Source: Trebouxia sp. TZW2008 | Taxonomy: Eukaryota > Chlorophyta > Trebouxiophyceae > Trebouxiales > Trebouxiaceae | Length of the DNA: 53,668 nt | NCBI GenBank assembly: GCA_002118135.1 | Contig: BDIU01000282.1 | Location: 1-53,668 of the forward strand | Reading direction: 5' to 3' | In this document: one piece after another, positions 1 to 12,300 of the stretch | Layout of the letters: every line of letters begins with the position of its first letter | Numbering within the stretch: the stretch's first letter is position 1 | Translations under genes and position numbers: made by a program | The notes under the pieces: generated by a model | The model's input: only the letters and a program-made list of their open reading frames with translations | What the model was told of the DNA's origin: nothing | Databases searched by the model: none

Positions 1-911
1 TATTTTGCATAGATTGGGTTGATACAAGTGAGGTACCGCTGCAGCTCCTTCTTGGCCTCAAAAATCATCCTGCAGCCACGTCACGCCTAGTATAACACAT
101 ACTGGGTACAGAATCATGGTTCTTGTCAGCACCTCAAGCTTCAGAGCAGAGTCGGAATGAAAATATCCAAAAAAACGTAGCAGGTCAGTCACCTAAGCAA
201 GCATGCTGGTCTTCAAAATGCGTAGGCGACACCTGCTCTGTGCGGCAGTTCCTGACTGGGAAGAGTGTGTTCTTGGCTTGGCGTCTGCAGCGGAATGTGG
301 CATGACACACCAGACCAGCACTGAGTGATGGCATGCAGCAGCTGAAGTCAGTAGCTGAGTGGCGCTACAAAAGCTGTGCACAGTACGTACCTACGTGAAG
401 TACAGTGGACTCTTCAAAAATTTGGCTAGCCGGCTCTACTACTGTGAACACAGTGTCAAGACCTTGCAAGGCTTGTAAGCTGCCTTGGACCTCTGCAGCA
501 GACCGTATTTGACGCCCTGTAATAGATTGTTCATTGTGCAAGCAAGCAGACATAGAAGTAGTACATTGCAACAACAAAACGCACTTTCACTGCATAGTTG
601 GCAGCTGCTGACGTGACTCCGCAATATAGACGTCCATTGTGCGTATCGTGACAGCATGCAAACTACAAGGCTGGTTAGCTTCGCTCACCTGCATACTTCG
701 AAGCAGGACGTGCGACAGGCCTGGGAGAGAAAAGCACCGCACGCAGCGCTCTGGGAGAAAGAACAACAGTACGCTCGTTCGAGCTGGACGACGAAAGCGT
801 ATTGAACGTTCGACGAGCGGGGCTCTTGGAGCAACCGAGAGAGCGAGAGGTTTTACATCCCTTCGTCGTACAACCAGAACGGAGTTCCAGAAGCCCAACT
901 GGTGTAGCCAC
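1..911 (-). CDS. Probable plastid-targeted protein, 5' part; runs off the left edge
   Basis: I do not recognise the mature protein. Exon 1 (911-689) starts MATPVGLLELRSG and is rich in Ser, Thr and Arg with almost no acidic residues for about 74 codons, as expected of a chloroplast transit peptide. It ends at CAG|GTGAGC in phase 1. Exon 2 (516-395) joins in phase and gives RQIRSAAEVQGSLQ and FTVVEPASQIFEES, ending at CAC|GTAGGT. Further left, 284-233 and 68-1 look coding (the latter reads MIFEAKKELQRYL), but I could not make their phases agree, so part of the model is missing. The gene is head-to-head with the kinase-like gene at 1437, and a CpG-rich patch covers exon 1. Exons 1 and 2 are fairly secure; plastid targeting is inferred from composition alone. 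Confidence 0.55.
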
Positions 912-1010
912 GACGAACCCTCTCGGTGCTCTGTGTAGCCAATTTGTACTAAAAGATCGGTGGCCCTCTCTGCTAGGCCTGTTACGCTCCGAACGACACG
1001 GTCTTCGACA
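690..1010. promoter_or_regulatory. CpG-rich patch at divergent gene starts
   Basis: CG dinucleotides are dense here (for example around GCTCGTTCGAGCTGGACGACG) while neighbouring introns have few. The patch covers the first exon of the minus-strand gene and faces the kinase-like gene starting at 1437. I read it as the promoter-side region of one or both genes. No TATA box was identified. Confidence 0.4.
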
Positions 1011-1436
1011 AACAACAACACCTATATCTGCAGCACCAGAGGCTACGATTGAAGCAGGCAGCCCTCAACGAGCAGGCCTGCAGTCCAAGGCTTCAGGTTT
1101 GCGAACTGCACAAGCCCGGCAGCTTACCTGTTTTCTCACGGACAGGCTCTGTTGCAGAGTTGTGCCAGCAGGCAGCAGTCCCTTTGTTTTGTCACTGCAG
1201 CGCACTCACCTGTTCAACCCTAAACATCCTCCCGGTCCAGTTTCTGCAGGGCATCAATTTCCAGTCTGCAAGGGGCAGGCTGCATTTCACAAGCCTTTGC
1301 AAGGAGCGGCCTTTGTAACGCAAAGATACAGCAGGCTCATGGAATGCGCGGTACCCTTTCATGCCGTAGCATGCAAGCTGACTTGGTTGTAAACACAAGG
1401 GGAGATTTCAATGCTTGTCTTCCCTGCAGTGAGGAC

Positions 1437-4232
1437 ATGGACCTTGTGAACCTTCGGCAGCAAATTCTCCTGAGCAACAAGACGGCGAGTGAGAAGGCCG
1501 AGTGTCTTCTGCTGGAAAGCACAGTCAATGATTTGAGCAAGGACGAGTGGCGACAACTTATAGCTGGAATTCCTGCAGATGTGAAGAAAGAAATTGGCAA
1601 GTTGAAGTCAGCAGGTACCTATCTTCACATGCATACTAGCAGTCCACAAAGTTGCTAATGTCAACAATGTACAGCAGCCAAGCGAGTCCTCCAACAGCCT
1701 GGTGGGTACTTCTGTATTGTCCCTAAGGTGTTGCTACGTTGCTCTAGCTAGCTTGTACATCTCCTGATGTCTTGCCTTTTCCTTTTCATAGTTTGCAATT
1801 TTCAGATTTCCAATCAACAGGGCTCATTGTCCATAGAGCAATGCTGCCACGCCACCAAAAACAACTCGACTTGCTGGATTGAATGATAACATGTACACAT
1901 CATGGGTGCATCATGTTTTCATGCTGACAGTCACCTAGCATTTGACTAGGAGTGTCAGTACTTATGTGTTTTCCCTCAGGTGTTGCTGCACTGCTTTGGC
2001 TAGCTTGTATATCTCTCGATGTCTTGCATTTTGCTGTTTTTTGACCTGCTGCAGTCATGCTGTGAATTAAACAGATGAATGTGCACTGTAATCCAAAGGC
2101 CTCCCTCATGGACTTACATGTTTGCCTCTCACTCGGGCGGAAGGCCTGTCTTGCAGATTGTGTGCAAGAGCTTGGTCGATCGTTGACATTCCACAGGTCT
2201 TATCAAGAACACAGCTGTCTTGGCCGTCACACAAACCCTGTATTGTGCTGTCTGCATAGCTTATCGTTTTGGCAAACACTGCATAATTTCATCTGACTTT
2301 GGGTGCAGGCATATCTGGAGCAATTGCTGCTGTGGATGACAGCATTGGAGTTATGCAAGCTCTGTTTGCGCCCTTTCCTGAGACAGCATTTCCAAAAACA
2401 TTAAATGCTACCTCTTTGGCTGGGTTGATGGCAGCACCCCTTGCATGCAGAGTTCCATTGCCTCAGTCCCAATACCAACATGCGGCCAGGCTATTCCCAG
2501 ACTTGTTTTGTCCAGAAACCACAACCTCTGCGCATGATCTTCACCCATTCCTCATCTCAGCTTTGCAGGCATTGTGGCCAACAGGCACTCCAACAGAGTG
2601 TCTTCTGACCACCTTTTGGGATACAGTCGGCTACAAAATGCCTGAGTTTGCAGCAGCACACCTTGGCATGGCTGTGAGCCAAAACAGGTCAGCTAACATC
2701 GTTTGTGTTGTCTAGTGAGCACTTGAAACACACATAGTATGCGGCTTGCATGATTCAGTTGATTGACTGAATTCCTGATGTGAAATCTGGGTTCTTCAGG
2801 AATTCTGTAGATGACAGCATTACTATTGCAGACAAGAAGCGCGACTACATGCAGTTCTTGGACAATATACTTGTCATTGGTGGCGAGGACAAACCTGTGC
2901 GTAGTGAAATGCGTCAGGCCCAGTCAGAGCTATTTTTGAAGCACAAAGGCGCAAATGCTGCTTTGTACGGTGACTTAGGATACATCATCATGATTGCTAC
3001 GGCAGGTGAATGCATTGCGGTCTTTGCGCTAGACGTTCGACAGGGCCCTCAACTTCAGCCATTGGTTGAGCAGTTTGAGGTATGTGCTGTTTGGTTCAAA
3101 TTTTTGTCTTTTGATTGCTCTAGTCTCTCAAAAACATTGCAACACACAGCTCAAGATGATCTGCGTATAGTGCAGATGAGGAGTTTGTCAGGCCGGCGAA
3201 AGGTGTTGCAGCTCTTCATCAACCTCACTCGTTGGCTGCACACTGTGCACTCATTGTGCTTGCTTCCCCCGCCTCCTCCTGCAAGATTGATGAAAGCCTT
3301 CTTTCGGCCATCACCATATCATGGTGAGCACCCTTGTCAAGGATGGCATCTTCAATCGCACTTTGCAGGACCGCTCTGACATTTGTGACAGTTTGAGCTT
3401 GACTTCTTGTCTGCAGTCAACAGCAATGCGGAGCAATATGGTCAAGTGCAGCTGATGCTCCACTTCAACTCTGTTGAAAAGACATTCCAAGTCCCTGGCC
3501 AGCATATGCAAGAGCTGCTGGATGTGTATGGCTTGTTGCAAAAGCTCAGGCATCCTGGCACAATACAATGTGCAAGCTTGCATGTGAGTATACACTTTGC
3601 ACGTGGATGTCTGTGTCCACAAGTCTGTACGTATCGTCTGCACAATGGTTGCTGCCATGTGACTTGATCAAGATCAACGCTGCTTGGGAGGAGCCACCGT
3701 GTGACAAGGCTTGCACCAGAATCATATTAATAAGTATGATGTGCAGGTCAATGATGTGAAGCAGCCCATGAAGCATCCAATGGATGATGTAAGCGAACAA
3801 TTTTGCAGTAGAACATGCCTGGTCCACCTCAGACTGCGTCCAGTAGGTGCTCGCATTAGCCTTCAAGGCAATCAGCAGCTTTGCAGTCTGATCAATAGCT
3901 TGTTAGCTACACTCAAACCAGTACATGCTGCTGGCTTTGTGCACCGAGACATCCGCCTTGATAACATTGTCAAGGGCCCTGATGGCTGGTTGCTTATAGA
4001 TTGGGAGCTTGCTGGAAGAGAAAATCAACATGTGTGGTGGACAGGTCTGGTGTTGCCACCTGCAGTCAGGGCTGGGCGTGAATTGTACACTTGCAAGACT
4101 GACCTCTGGCAGATCGGTCAGCTTGTGCTCACACATGCTACAGCCAGTGCTGGCAGTGCATTGTATGCCCATCAATTGATGTCTGGGCGTGCCACATCAG
4201 CTGTACAGGCGCCAACAGCAGAGTGGAACTAA
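1437..4232 (+). CDS. Protein-kinase-like protein with HRD loop and DWE in place of DFG
   Basis: Six exons join in phase: 1437-1614, 2309-2687, 2800-3079, 3124-3325, 3417-3583 and 3747-4232 (563 residues). The last exon holds a kinase-like catalytic loop, GFVHRDIRLDNIV (HxDxxxxN), followed 15 residues later by LLIDWELAG, where most kinases have DFG. A short C-lobe follows (KTDLWQIGQLVL). The N-terminal half has no domain I can name; it carries DDSITIADKKRDYMQFLDN and AALYGDLGYIIMIATAGE. The sequence fits the broad protein-kinase-like fold; substrate and activity are unknown. The start is uncertain: the frame stays open upstream to an ATG near 1344. The ending (AEWN) comes soon after the C-lobe begins, so the fold may be truncated or a 3' exon may have been missed. 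Confidence 0.65.
1708..2034. repeat. Diverged direct repeat inside intron 1 of the kinase-like gene
   Basis: About 75 bp at 1708-1782 recur at 1960-2034 (offset 252). Shared blocks include GGTGTTGCT, GCTAGCTTGTA and GATGTCTTGC. Both copies lie in the intron 1615-2308. No coding role is visible. Confidence 0.75.
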
Positions 4233-4639
4233 TGTTGCGCACATCCATGGTTTTGTGTTTGAGTGCTAAGGCTTATCTTGATCCAGTCTTGTCCTTTGCA
4301 TTTGTCATGTATTATGTCATCTTGTCAATTGTCAATGGTCACTATCTACTTGGTATGCCCCAAGGGGCAAGCTCGGCAATGTATGGCCCGTCTGCTCTTG
4401 GGAAAAGTGTCTGTATTTTAGGGTCTAAGCGACACGTCTTGCACATGTGACGTGCAACAATTCAGACTGGTTCTCCTTGGCGTCAAAGACTTTTGGGAGT
4501 GGCTGGCATGCAACTCTGTCTGCCTCATATGTGCCTCTGAGCTATTGTAAGTGTAAGTTGCGCACTCCGAGCTACTTCCTGTGTACTCTGAGCGACTTCC
4601 TGCACAAGGCTGAGCTGTGAAAGAATCCAGACTGGTTCG

Positions 4640-4912
4640 TTCGTCTTTTAGGAGGCTTGGGGTGAAGCCAATTGTCTCCTCAGCGCCACCACATGCACCT
4701 GCCCAGACTCCAGCTGCAGCGGGCAGGCCAGCAGGTTTTGGCATGGCAGGCAGGCCAAAGCCCGTTCGTAGATCAGTGACTGTAGACCCCACGATGGTAC
4801 TTCAGCAGGCTGGGGTTACCGTTTTGCCAGAGGCCCCAAGCAACGTTGCTGCCCCAGTTGTTGATGCTGCTGGGTCTACTTCAACGGCTGTTGATTCCAA
4901 TGCTAACGCTTT
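4640..4912 (+). other. Ala/Pro-rich open segment, possible exon of unknown gene
   Basis: From an AG near 4650 the plus strand reads RLGVKPIVSSAPPH, then an Ala/Pro/Gly-rich stretch with MAGRPKPVRRSVTVDPT, up to a possible donor near 4913. It lies between the kinase-like stop (4232) and the MED10 start (5302). It could be a missed 3' exon of the kinase-like gene, part of a small separate gene, or a 5' region. I could not connect it to either neighbour in phase. Confidence 0.3.
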
Positions 4913-5301
4913 AGGTTGTTTTCCAGTTATTTCTTTACAACACAAACTTTTTTTTGCTTATCGTGTTTTGTTTTGTTGTCGCTCATGACTTACAATGATA
5001 CAATCACACAATTCAGTTCTTGAATTAGAGTTTGCCACTTGTGGCACATGCGATCAGACTTGTTGTCTAGCTGAAGCATGTAAAATTACTCTCTCTCTTT
5101 CTCGGGGTAAAATCCCCAACATCTGCTGTCGCGTCACATTGAGTCTGTTGGAAAGGCACCTTGCGCCACAGGCTTTAGCGTCAACTGCGATATATCAGGA
5201 CGCTGTGTGCATTGTGCGTCGTGTTGCATGTCAGCGAGATAGGATGGCCATTGTTGTGATTAGCCTCAAGGCCACTGATCTGTTGAGTGCAGTCTGGATG
5301 C

Positions 5302-6181
5302 ATGAACTCCAAGCAACAGAAAGCACTGCTTCAGGGTGTTCGCTCCTCCCTGTCAACGGTGAGACACAGCGCATTGTCACACTCCGACCGTCGCGTAAAC
5401 GAAAAGCGGGTGTAAGTTAGGCCAGGCCAGCCTCGCATCTGAAGGCTTCTTCCTGACGTGCATGACAGGTGCAAGAGCTAGAGCAGACTGTTAGCCACTT
5501 CTCGGGCGATCAAAACTTGCTTGACTCGCAAGTGTAAGCAGTAAACCGCCCGAAGCTGACAGAGTCTCTGTGACAGCTCTGTCACCCCTCAGGTGCTGTA
5601 CAGGAACAGCCTGATAGCATCGCTGAAAGATCTTCAGTCTAAGAAGGATCTTTGTGGCAGCACCGAAATACCTATTGACATATTGAGGTCAGCTTTTCTT
5701 GATGAATCACAGCGCGAGCAAAACAGTTTCCTCTGAATCATGCTGAATGCTCTGTATACATATGTATGCAGAGCTCTGGACACAGGCAGCAATCCAGACA
5801 TCAGCACCCTCAACCTGTTCAAGCAAGGGCTGCAGGAAAATCAAGCCACCAAGGGCAAAGTAGCAGCTCTTGAGGATCTCAGGCAAGCAGGACACCTGCT
5901 TTCAACATATCTCTGTCAGTCCGGAGCGCAGCATCTGAAAGTGCACATTGCAGCTGTTTGCCATACATGCATCACATGCCACAATGCATAACAGACTCCA
6001 ACAGCATAAGAAGTAGTTCTAGCTTGTATGCAGGAACAAACTGTCCACAGAAATACAGCAGGCATACCCAGAGGCTGCACAAAGCTATCAGAACCTGAAG
6101 GCAGCAGCGCCTGCTGACACAAGCAGCAATCACGTAGTCGACCCTCGGTCTGCAAGCAACCCAGCTGAGCAAAATAGATAG
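5302..6181 (+). CDS. MED10: Mediator complex subunit 10
   Basis: MED10 is a small helical subunit of the Mediator middle module, which links transcription factors to RNA polymerase II in the nucleus. Five exons join in phase: 5302-5358, 5469-5531, 5593-5687, 5772-5882 and 6034-6181 (157 residues, normal for the family). The family pattern is clear: VQELEQTVSHFSG, then IPIDILRALDTGSNPD (the conserved 'ip.evl..id.G.NPd' region), NQATKGKVAALEDLR, and NKLSTEIQQAYPE near the C-terminus. The intron 5883-6033 begins AG|GCAAGC; the reading frame across LR|NKLS needs this GC-AG splice, and I saw no GT donor that works. The start MNSKQQKALLQG is the first ATG in frame with exon 2. The stop lies 146 bp before the TPLATE ATG on the same strand. 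Confidence 0.85.
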
Positions 6182-6327
6182 CAACAGCCCCAAAGTTTTA
6201 AGTACCTAGAGTCAGCAGAAGACCCTGCTTTCTGTCAGCTGCTCACACAGCCCTCAAACTGCAGCTTAGGGGGTCCAAAGCAGCTGTATTGGTCTTTCTT
6301 GGTCCAACATAGCTATCAGCAGCAAGC

Positions 6328-9300
6328 ATGTCATCATTGAGACAAGACTTAGAGGCTGAAGACGCAAATAAGCAGGCTACAGCTTTGCTGCAGGTACGCA
6401 CACATAGATGCTTTGCCTCGAGCAGCATCTGTCTCAGGCATGATGTCAACAAGTCATTTGGCAGCATTGCTCATGCGACAATATGTTGGGCAAGATTTCT
6501 CCATTCTGCTGTTGCATCAATCAGTTTGCAAAGCCGTTCTGTGCACTCTGGTCTATCCGGCGTTGCTGGTCGTTCACGGTTTTGACCGACGACATATTGT
6601 GTCCATGTAATTGTGGCCAAGAAATCATGCAAGCGCACCCACCATGCTGCGTAGCCTCTGCATATTTATCCCTGGAGGAGAAACAGCTGCAGACACAACT
6701 ATGGTCCTTGTAGATTTGTAAATTTGCATGGCAACACAAGTCAAATGATTGACCTGCTCGGCATCAGGTGCTCAACTACTTGGCCGGAGGTCGAGAAGTT
6801 GGCAATCTTGTAAGCGTGACATGCCAATCCATCTTGGCACGGCCAGCAAGCTCTGCAAGCAAGAGGCTGGCATATGATATTGCCAAGACAGCTGCTCTCA
6901 GCAGTGACGACTGGGACTCCGTCTGTGAGGGTCTCAGAGCAGACGTTGCTGGCATGCACAGCCCTGAGGTCAGCAAAGCTTGAAGCACTCCACACCTCAT
7001 ACACTTGGTCTGACAAAGAGACAGACAGCATCGTTGCTTGCACTGCTCTGTTTTGCTGAGCTTCATACACATGTAACTGTCTTTGTTACCAGATTTTGTT
7101 TGCCAGCATCAGGTGCATGTGTGGTAAGCACTGTCAGCAGGGTTTCAGGAACGCAACTTGCAGACATCGCGACTGACTTGTTGTCTGGTCTCGGCCAATG
7201 ATGCTTGCAGGTGCAATGCTCAGCTCTTGAAGTGCTGCCACTTGCCCCTGTGACAAAGACTCTGAAGCTCTTCACAGACGGCGAGATGGCCAAGCACGTG
7301 CTGACCTGCCTTCAGAGCAGCCTGCCAGAAGTCAGAGTTGCTGGCATCACCTGCACTGCTAACCTGCTTCAGAATCAGCAGCTGCTCACGCAGCTAGCCA
7401 AATCAGGCAATACTCTGACAGCTGTCACCCAGTGGGTTGGGGCTGTTGGAAATGGCCTCATGGACACAGTCCCGGCTGTCAATGCGGCTGCTCATGCTGC
7501 AGTGCAGAGCTTGCTGACGACTGCGCTACAACAGGTGAGAAATGGCTTTGTGCAAGCTTTGGCGTCACACACCTGTATGCTGGGAAAGCATCTTGCTCAT
7601 TGCTTGAACCTTCATAGCATGCAGTTAAGCATTGCCAGCCTGAGCTGACATGGCACCTTGCTCATTGCTTGACCTCCCAGCATGCAAATAATTGTTGCCA
7701 GAATGAGCTGACATGGTATCAAGAAGGTGATTCCAGTGGTAAAGTGATGAATGATGGCGCCGCAGGGCAACAGTGATGCAGGCGTATTGCTGGACAGACT
7801 GGCAGCCAGCTTGTGCCAAAGGGTTGTCAAGTCCTTGGGTTCTATTCTAGAGCAGGCGCAGATGCTATCGGCTGCAGAACAGGTGTAGCACATTTTTGCA
7901 ACAGCCTAGCTTAGCTCAGCTTGGCCTGCAGGACTGCCTTGCTTTGCTTTCACGTCCAAAGTTTTGACAGGGAGAGACTCCAGGTTTTGCTGGTCCCCAG
8001 TAGATATGAGAGATTGGCCTTCAGCACTCGTCCTCAAAGTGCAACATGTGATCATGTCCATCATTATGCCACAGGCCCATCACTGAGGCATGCAAACTCA
8101 TGATGCAGGTGCTGATACCGGCTGCGCTTGTTTCAGCAGTCAAGTATGGGCAAATAAAGCAGTGGAAGTTTGCTGAGGCAGCTGCACATGATGATCTATC
8201 TGCAGGCAGCTTCTCAGGGGCTACAACTGCCCCAGGGCATCAAGGCAACTGGGTCGCTCAGCAGGTATGACAATATTGACTACTGGCACCTAAACTTCAC
8301 TGTGATGTCACGACTGGAGAGCCTGATGCTGTGGTCCTGTTGTGTTGCATGACATGCTTGGGATAGGTACTTGCGGTTTGCGCAGTATTTAGGAGTGTGC
8401 TGCATAGTCAGAGAACTATGAGCTCTGTTTGGCTCATGCCAGGCTTTGATGGCATGCAAATGTCAGCAAAACCCTACGTATACTTAGTGAGGAGTTATCA
8501 ACGCCTGTAGCATATCTTCATCATGAGCCCTGCCCTGCGTACATATACTAGTTCATGATGTAAAACCTAGCCGTAAATGCACAGAGCAGTATACACAGCG
8601 TGGCATTGCACGCTGCAGATGGGAGACTTCCTGGTCAGCATTGTGAACAGCAGCGACCCCAGCATCAGCTTCCACGCAGGTCAGAGCCTGCTGCAGCTGA
8701 CTCGTATACTCAGTTCGCAGCCAAACTCAGGAGGGCTGAGGGCAGTTGCTGGAGTAGCCTCCTCCTGGGGCCCTATGGCAGTGGCAGCCCTGCTGCAGCT
8801 GTGGGACCGCCAGCTCAGTTTTGCTGGTCATGCTCAGCTGATGGCGGTCATGACAGAGCACCTGGATTGCCTACAGGTGGGTCCTAGCAGTGCAATGACA
8901 ACATATGTGTGTACTGTCATGGCCTCATACACTCAGCTCAATCCTGTCGACTGCATGCAGCCATCTTTGTATGCGTGTGACAGGCAATGGCAGCATGGTC
9001 ATCTCCTGTACCTGAGTTTCCTGTTTGGCCTCATCCCTCTATGATTGGAGCTGACAAAACATATACTGCAGATATTCACAAACATGCTGTGTGCTCCTGC
9101 AGGTGCCTACACAGCTGTCTCTTGTGAAAGAGCTGATGCCGCTGATAGCCACACTGCCAAGTGCAGCAGCCAGAACTACAGCCCTAGCTCAAGCCTGGCA
9201 TGCAGTGGTTCAATCAGACCTAGCCACAAGGAGGGCAGTGCGCAGTGGTGATAAGGCTGTGCCTGGTGCTCAGCTCAAGAACACGCTGACTGAGCCTTTT

Positions 9301-12300
9301 GTAATGAGCGTTGTCAGTGGCACTTTCACCAGTCAGTTTTCTCCCCTGGACATATGAAGACTTTGGAGTGTATTGGGACCTCTGTATGGGCAATTTGCAT
9401 TGTTGTGCAAATCATGAGAATGAAATGATATCAAGGACAGGAGCGTCTGCTGTCATTTTCAAGCTCAAGATTAGCTTGTTCTTCATGTTGTAGGCATTGT
9501 GTTTTGCTTTCCTATGCCAAACAGAAAAAATCTTGCAAGTCATGCCTCTGCATTAAGAACACAAAAGTTTCCTGTTTGGTCTGCAAGGACAATACACAAC
9601 ACATCATCTCAGTGGCTGACACAGCTAGATGCTTTCTCAAGAAAAATTTCCAGGCCTTTCAGCCACAGGTGCTGCACTTGAAAGCGTGTGCAGACATTGC
9701 GTTGAGGCTGCTGTGCAGACGTCAATAGCATAGCGGCGGTGTTTTGCTCAATGACACCAGCCTGATTTGTTGCTCCGTTGTGCAGGCACCACCACAACAG
9801 GAGCAGCCATTGCCAAGAACACTGTCTTCAAGGAAGAGCTGACAGCGACCCTTCTGCAATTACTGAGGCAACACCCTCGGGCATCCACCCCAGTCCCCCA
9901 AGCCGTCTCCAGCAGGGATCAAGGCAGCACTCAGCCTTCTGAAGACATCACTGTGATCACTGAGGGCGCTGCCTACAGTCAGTCCATTGCTGAGCTCACA
10001 GACTGGCTTGGCTGTGCCAAAATCGCTCTTCAGGTGCCTCTTCTGCCTGTGTTCCTGTAGTGACAATGGCTCCATTGCATGGATCCGCTCCGCCATGTGC
10101 ATTACGCCTGTGAATGCAGTGTTTCTTGTGCTAGAAGACCAGTTCTTGCGGACAAAGGCAATTCGTGGTCAGCAAGACAAGACATCTAGCATGTGGGTGC
10201 AGGGTACTAAGGCATGTCTGGGATGGGACAGGGAGCCCCAGGGAGGGTCACATGCCTGCACAGCTGTGGTGGACCTATGGCTGCAGCTGCTGCAGTTGTG
10301 CCTGCACCTGTCCCACAAGCTGCCCAGAGGCCCTGCTGACTCCCTTGCAAGGCAGGCCAGCATGGACCATGCCCTGGATCCTGCCCTGGACATCCGATCA
10401 CAAGTCGCTGTTCTGGTGAAGAGCTACCAGGCCTCCTTGCAGGAGCTCATGACTCAACTGCTTGTGCACTGGAAGGTATACTATCACTGCTGTATTTTGA
10501 ATGATTCATTGTTTGTGCTAAGCAGCATGCACCAAAGCTGGTTCTCCGAGCTCTCTCGACAACTTGTTACAGGGCACATGCCTATGTGTGTTCTGTTGAT
10601 ACCTTTGCTCATGCAACTGCTGCATCATGCAAAATTCACATGTACCAAACATTGTCAGCCAGTCATTTCCGCAAGCTTGGGGGCAGTGGCTTGAACTCAA
10701 CTACTTGTCCAAGCAGGGTTCCTTTGTCCGATTGATGGAACATAGGAAAAATGTTCATGGTGATATTGGAGTGATATTGGAGTCTTGGATGCAGGTGTTG
10801 AATGCAGCACTGAAGCCGCGGGCGCTGTGGGTGGCGGCGCACCACCTGGAGCTCAGCGGCCGCATGGATGGCCTCTGGTCGGCCCTGCTGAATGCTGTGG
10901 CAGACCTGGTGTCTGGCAATGAAGCTGAAGTAGACGCCAGAAGGTGTGACAACGCAGTTGTGGGCTATGTGAAAGTGCTGAACACTATCACACAAATCTC
11001 ACCTGGGCCTTTGCTCCTTTTCTGCATGAAGACTGTGACACACAGCTCCCTACTCCAGCTGTAGTGGCTGTCAAAACGAATCCAACACATCAATTGCCAA
11101 AGGCAAGCCCATTTCTTGAAGGGCAACAGTTGGCAGACTTTTGGCTGAGAGCAATGATTGCCATGCGAGCAGTGCTCCCAAGCCCACTCATGTCAAAAAT
11201 CATATCTGTGCATCCTGTTTCTGCTGTCAAAGCCTCTCATGTCATTGCAGGGCAAAGGCTGGCAGGCATCCTAGCAACAATCTTTTTGCTGCGCTTGGGG
11301 CAGTTGCTGCTGGCAGTGCTCCTGAGCCACTCTTGTTGCAGTGCGTGTCTACACATCATCCTGACTCCTGACTGGCAATCCAGGGCAAAGGCTGGCATGA
11401 GCGCCGCAGCAGACGGCACCCTGGCGGCCAAGAGCAACAACCCCTTTGCTGCACCTGGCACAGACGCTGCTGGCAGTGCTCCTGAGGCCACTCAGGGTTC
11501 AGTGGATGAAGGGGACATTGAGGCTGAGGGGGTTGAGTCTGCCCTGGTCAGCCTGGAAAGGGTCACTGCTGTCCTCACCCTCAATGCTGGGGAGGGCATC
11601 AGCCTAGGCATGAAGGTAACAATACTGTTTATTGCGAATACGCATCATAACAAGTGTATGTCATCAAGAAGTCCTGTTTGGCCAGGCCATCTTGTTCTGA
11701 GCATCACAGTCAGGATGTTTGATGTTCAATCAGCAAAAATAGTGCCACTTCTGATGCTCCAACGCTATATATTGCAAAAAGGTGTGGCTGTTGTGACTCA
11801 GCTCATTGCAGAGTTAGTGATGCAGTGCTGATGATGCATCCAGTGTTGCAAATCAAGCACAAGGCAAAGTATGTCCTGGATCTGCCAATGAGCTGATCAC
11901 AAGCACTGCACACAATGACCTTGTCTGTCTTTCATGGAGCACACCTCTCGTGACTTGCATCATTGTCATGCAACCCTGTCTGTTTCAAGGCACGGCTGCA
12001 TCACACTGGCTTCTTATGACCCTTCCTCCTATACAAAAAGTATGTGTGAAACTTGATCAATACTGTACCAATGCTGTGATGCAGGACATTGCAGCCAAAA
12101 TAGGTGATGTTCTGCGCCCCTACAGCAAGGGCACTAGAGTAGGGCTGGACACCCGGGATCGCTTGCAGAGGGTTCTGAAGCAGACTCAGCCCATTGCCAC
12201 AGTGGACCTGCGACCCCAGCAGACCCCTCAGGACCCATCTGCAGAAAATGGGGATGCCCACCCTGAGCCGCCTGTCAGGGAGGACCCTTTGCGCTTGAAG

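Noticed and set aside
802..1392. 196-codon plus-strand ORF upstream of the kinase-like gene
   Set aside because: It runs antisense over the CpG-rich first exon of the minus-strand gene, has no domain, and its length reflects few stops in CG-rich sequence.
7103..7201. Possible extra TPLATE exon (frame reading VSTVSRVSGTQLADIATDLL)
   Set aside because: Its phase does not fit either neighbour, it would leave an intron of about 25 nt, and exon 2 joins directly to exon 3 with good family agreement.
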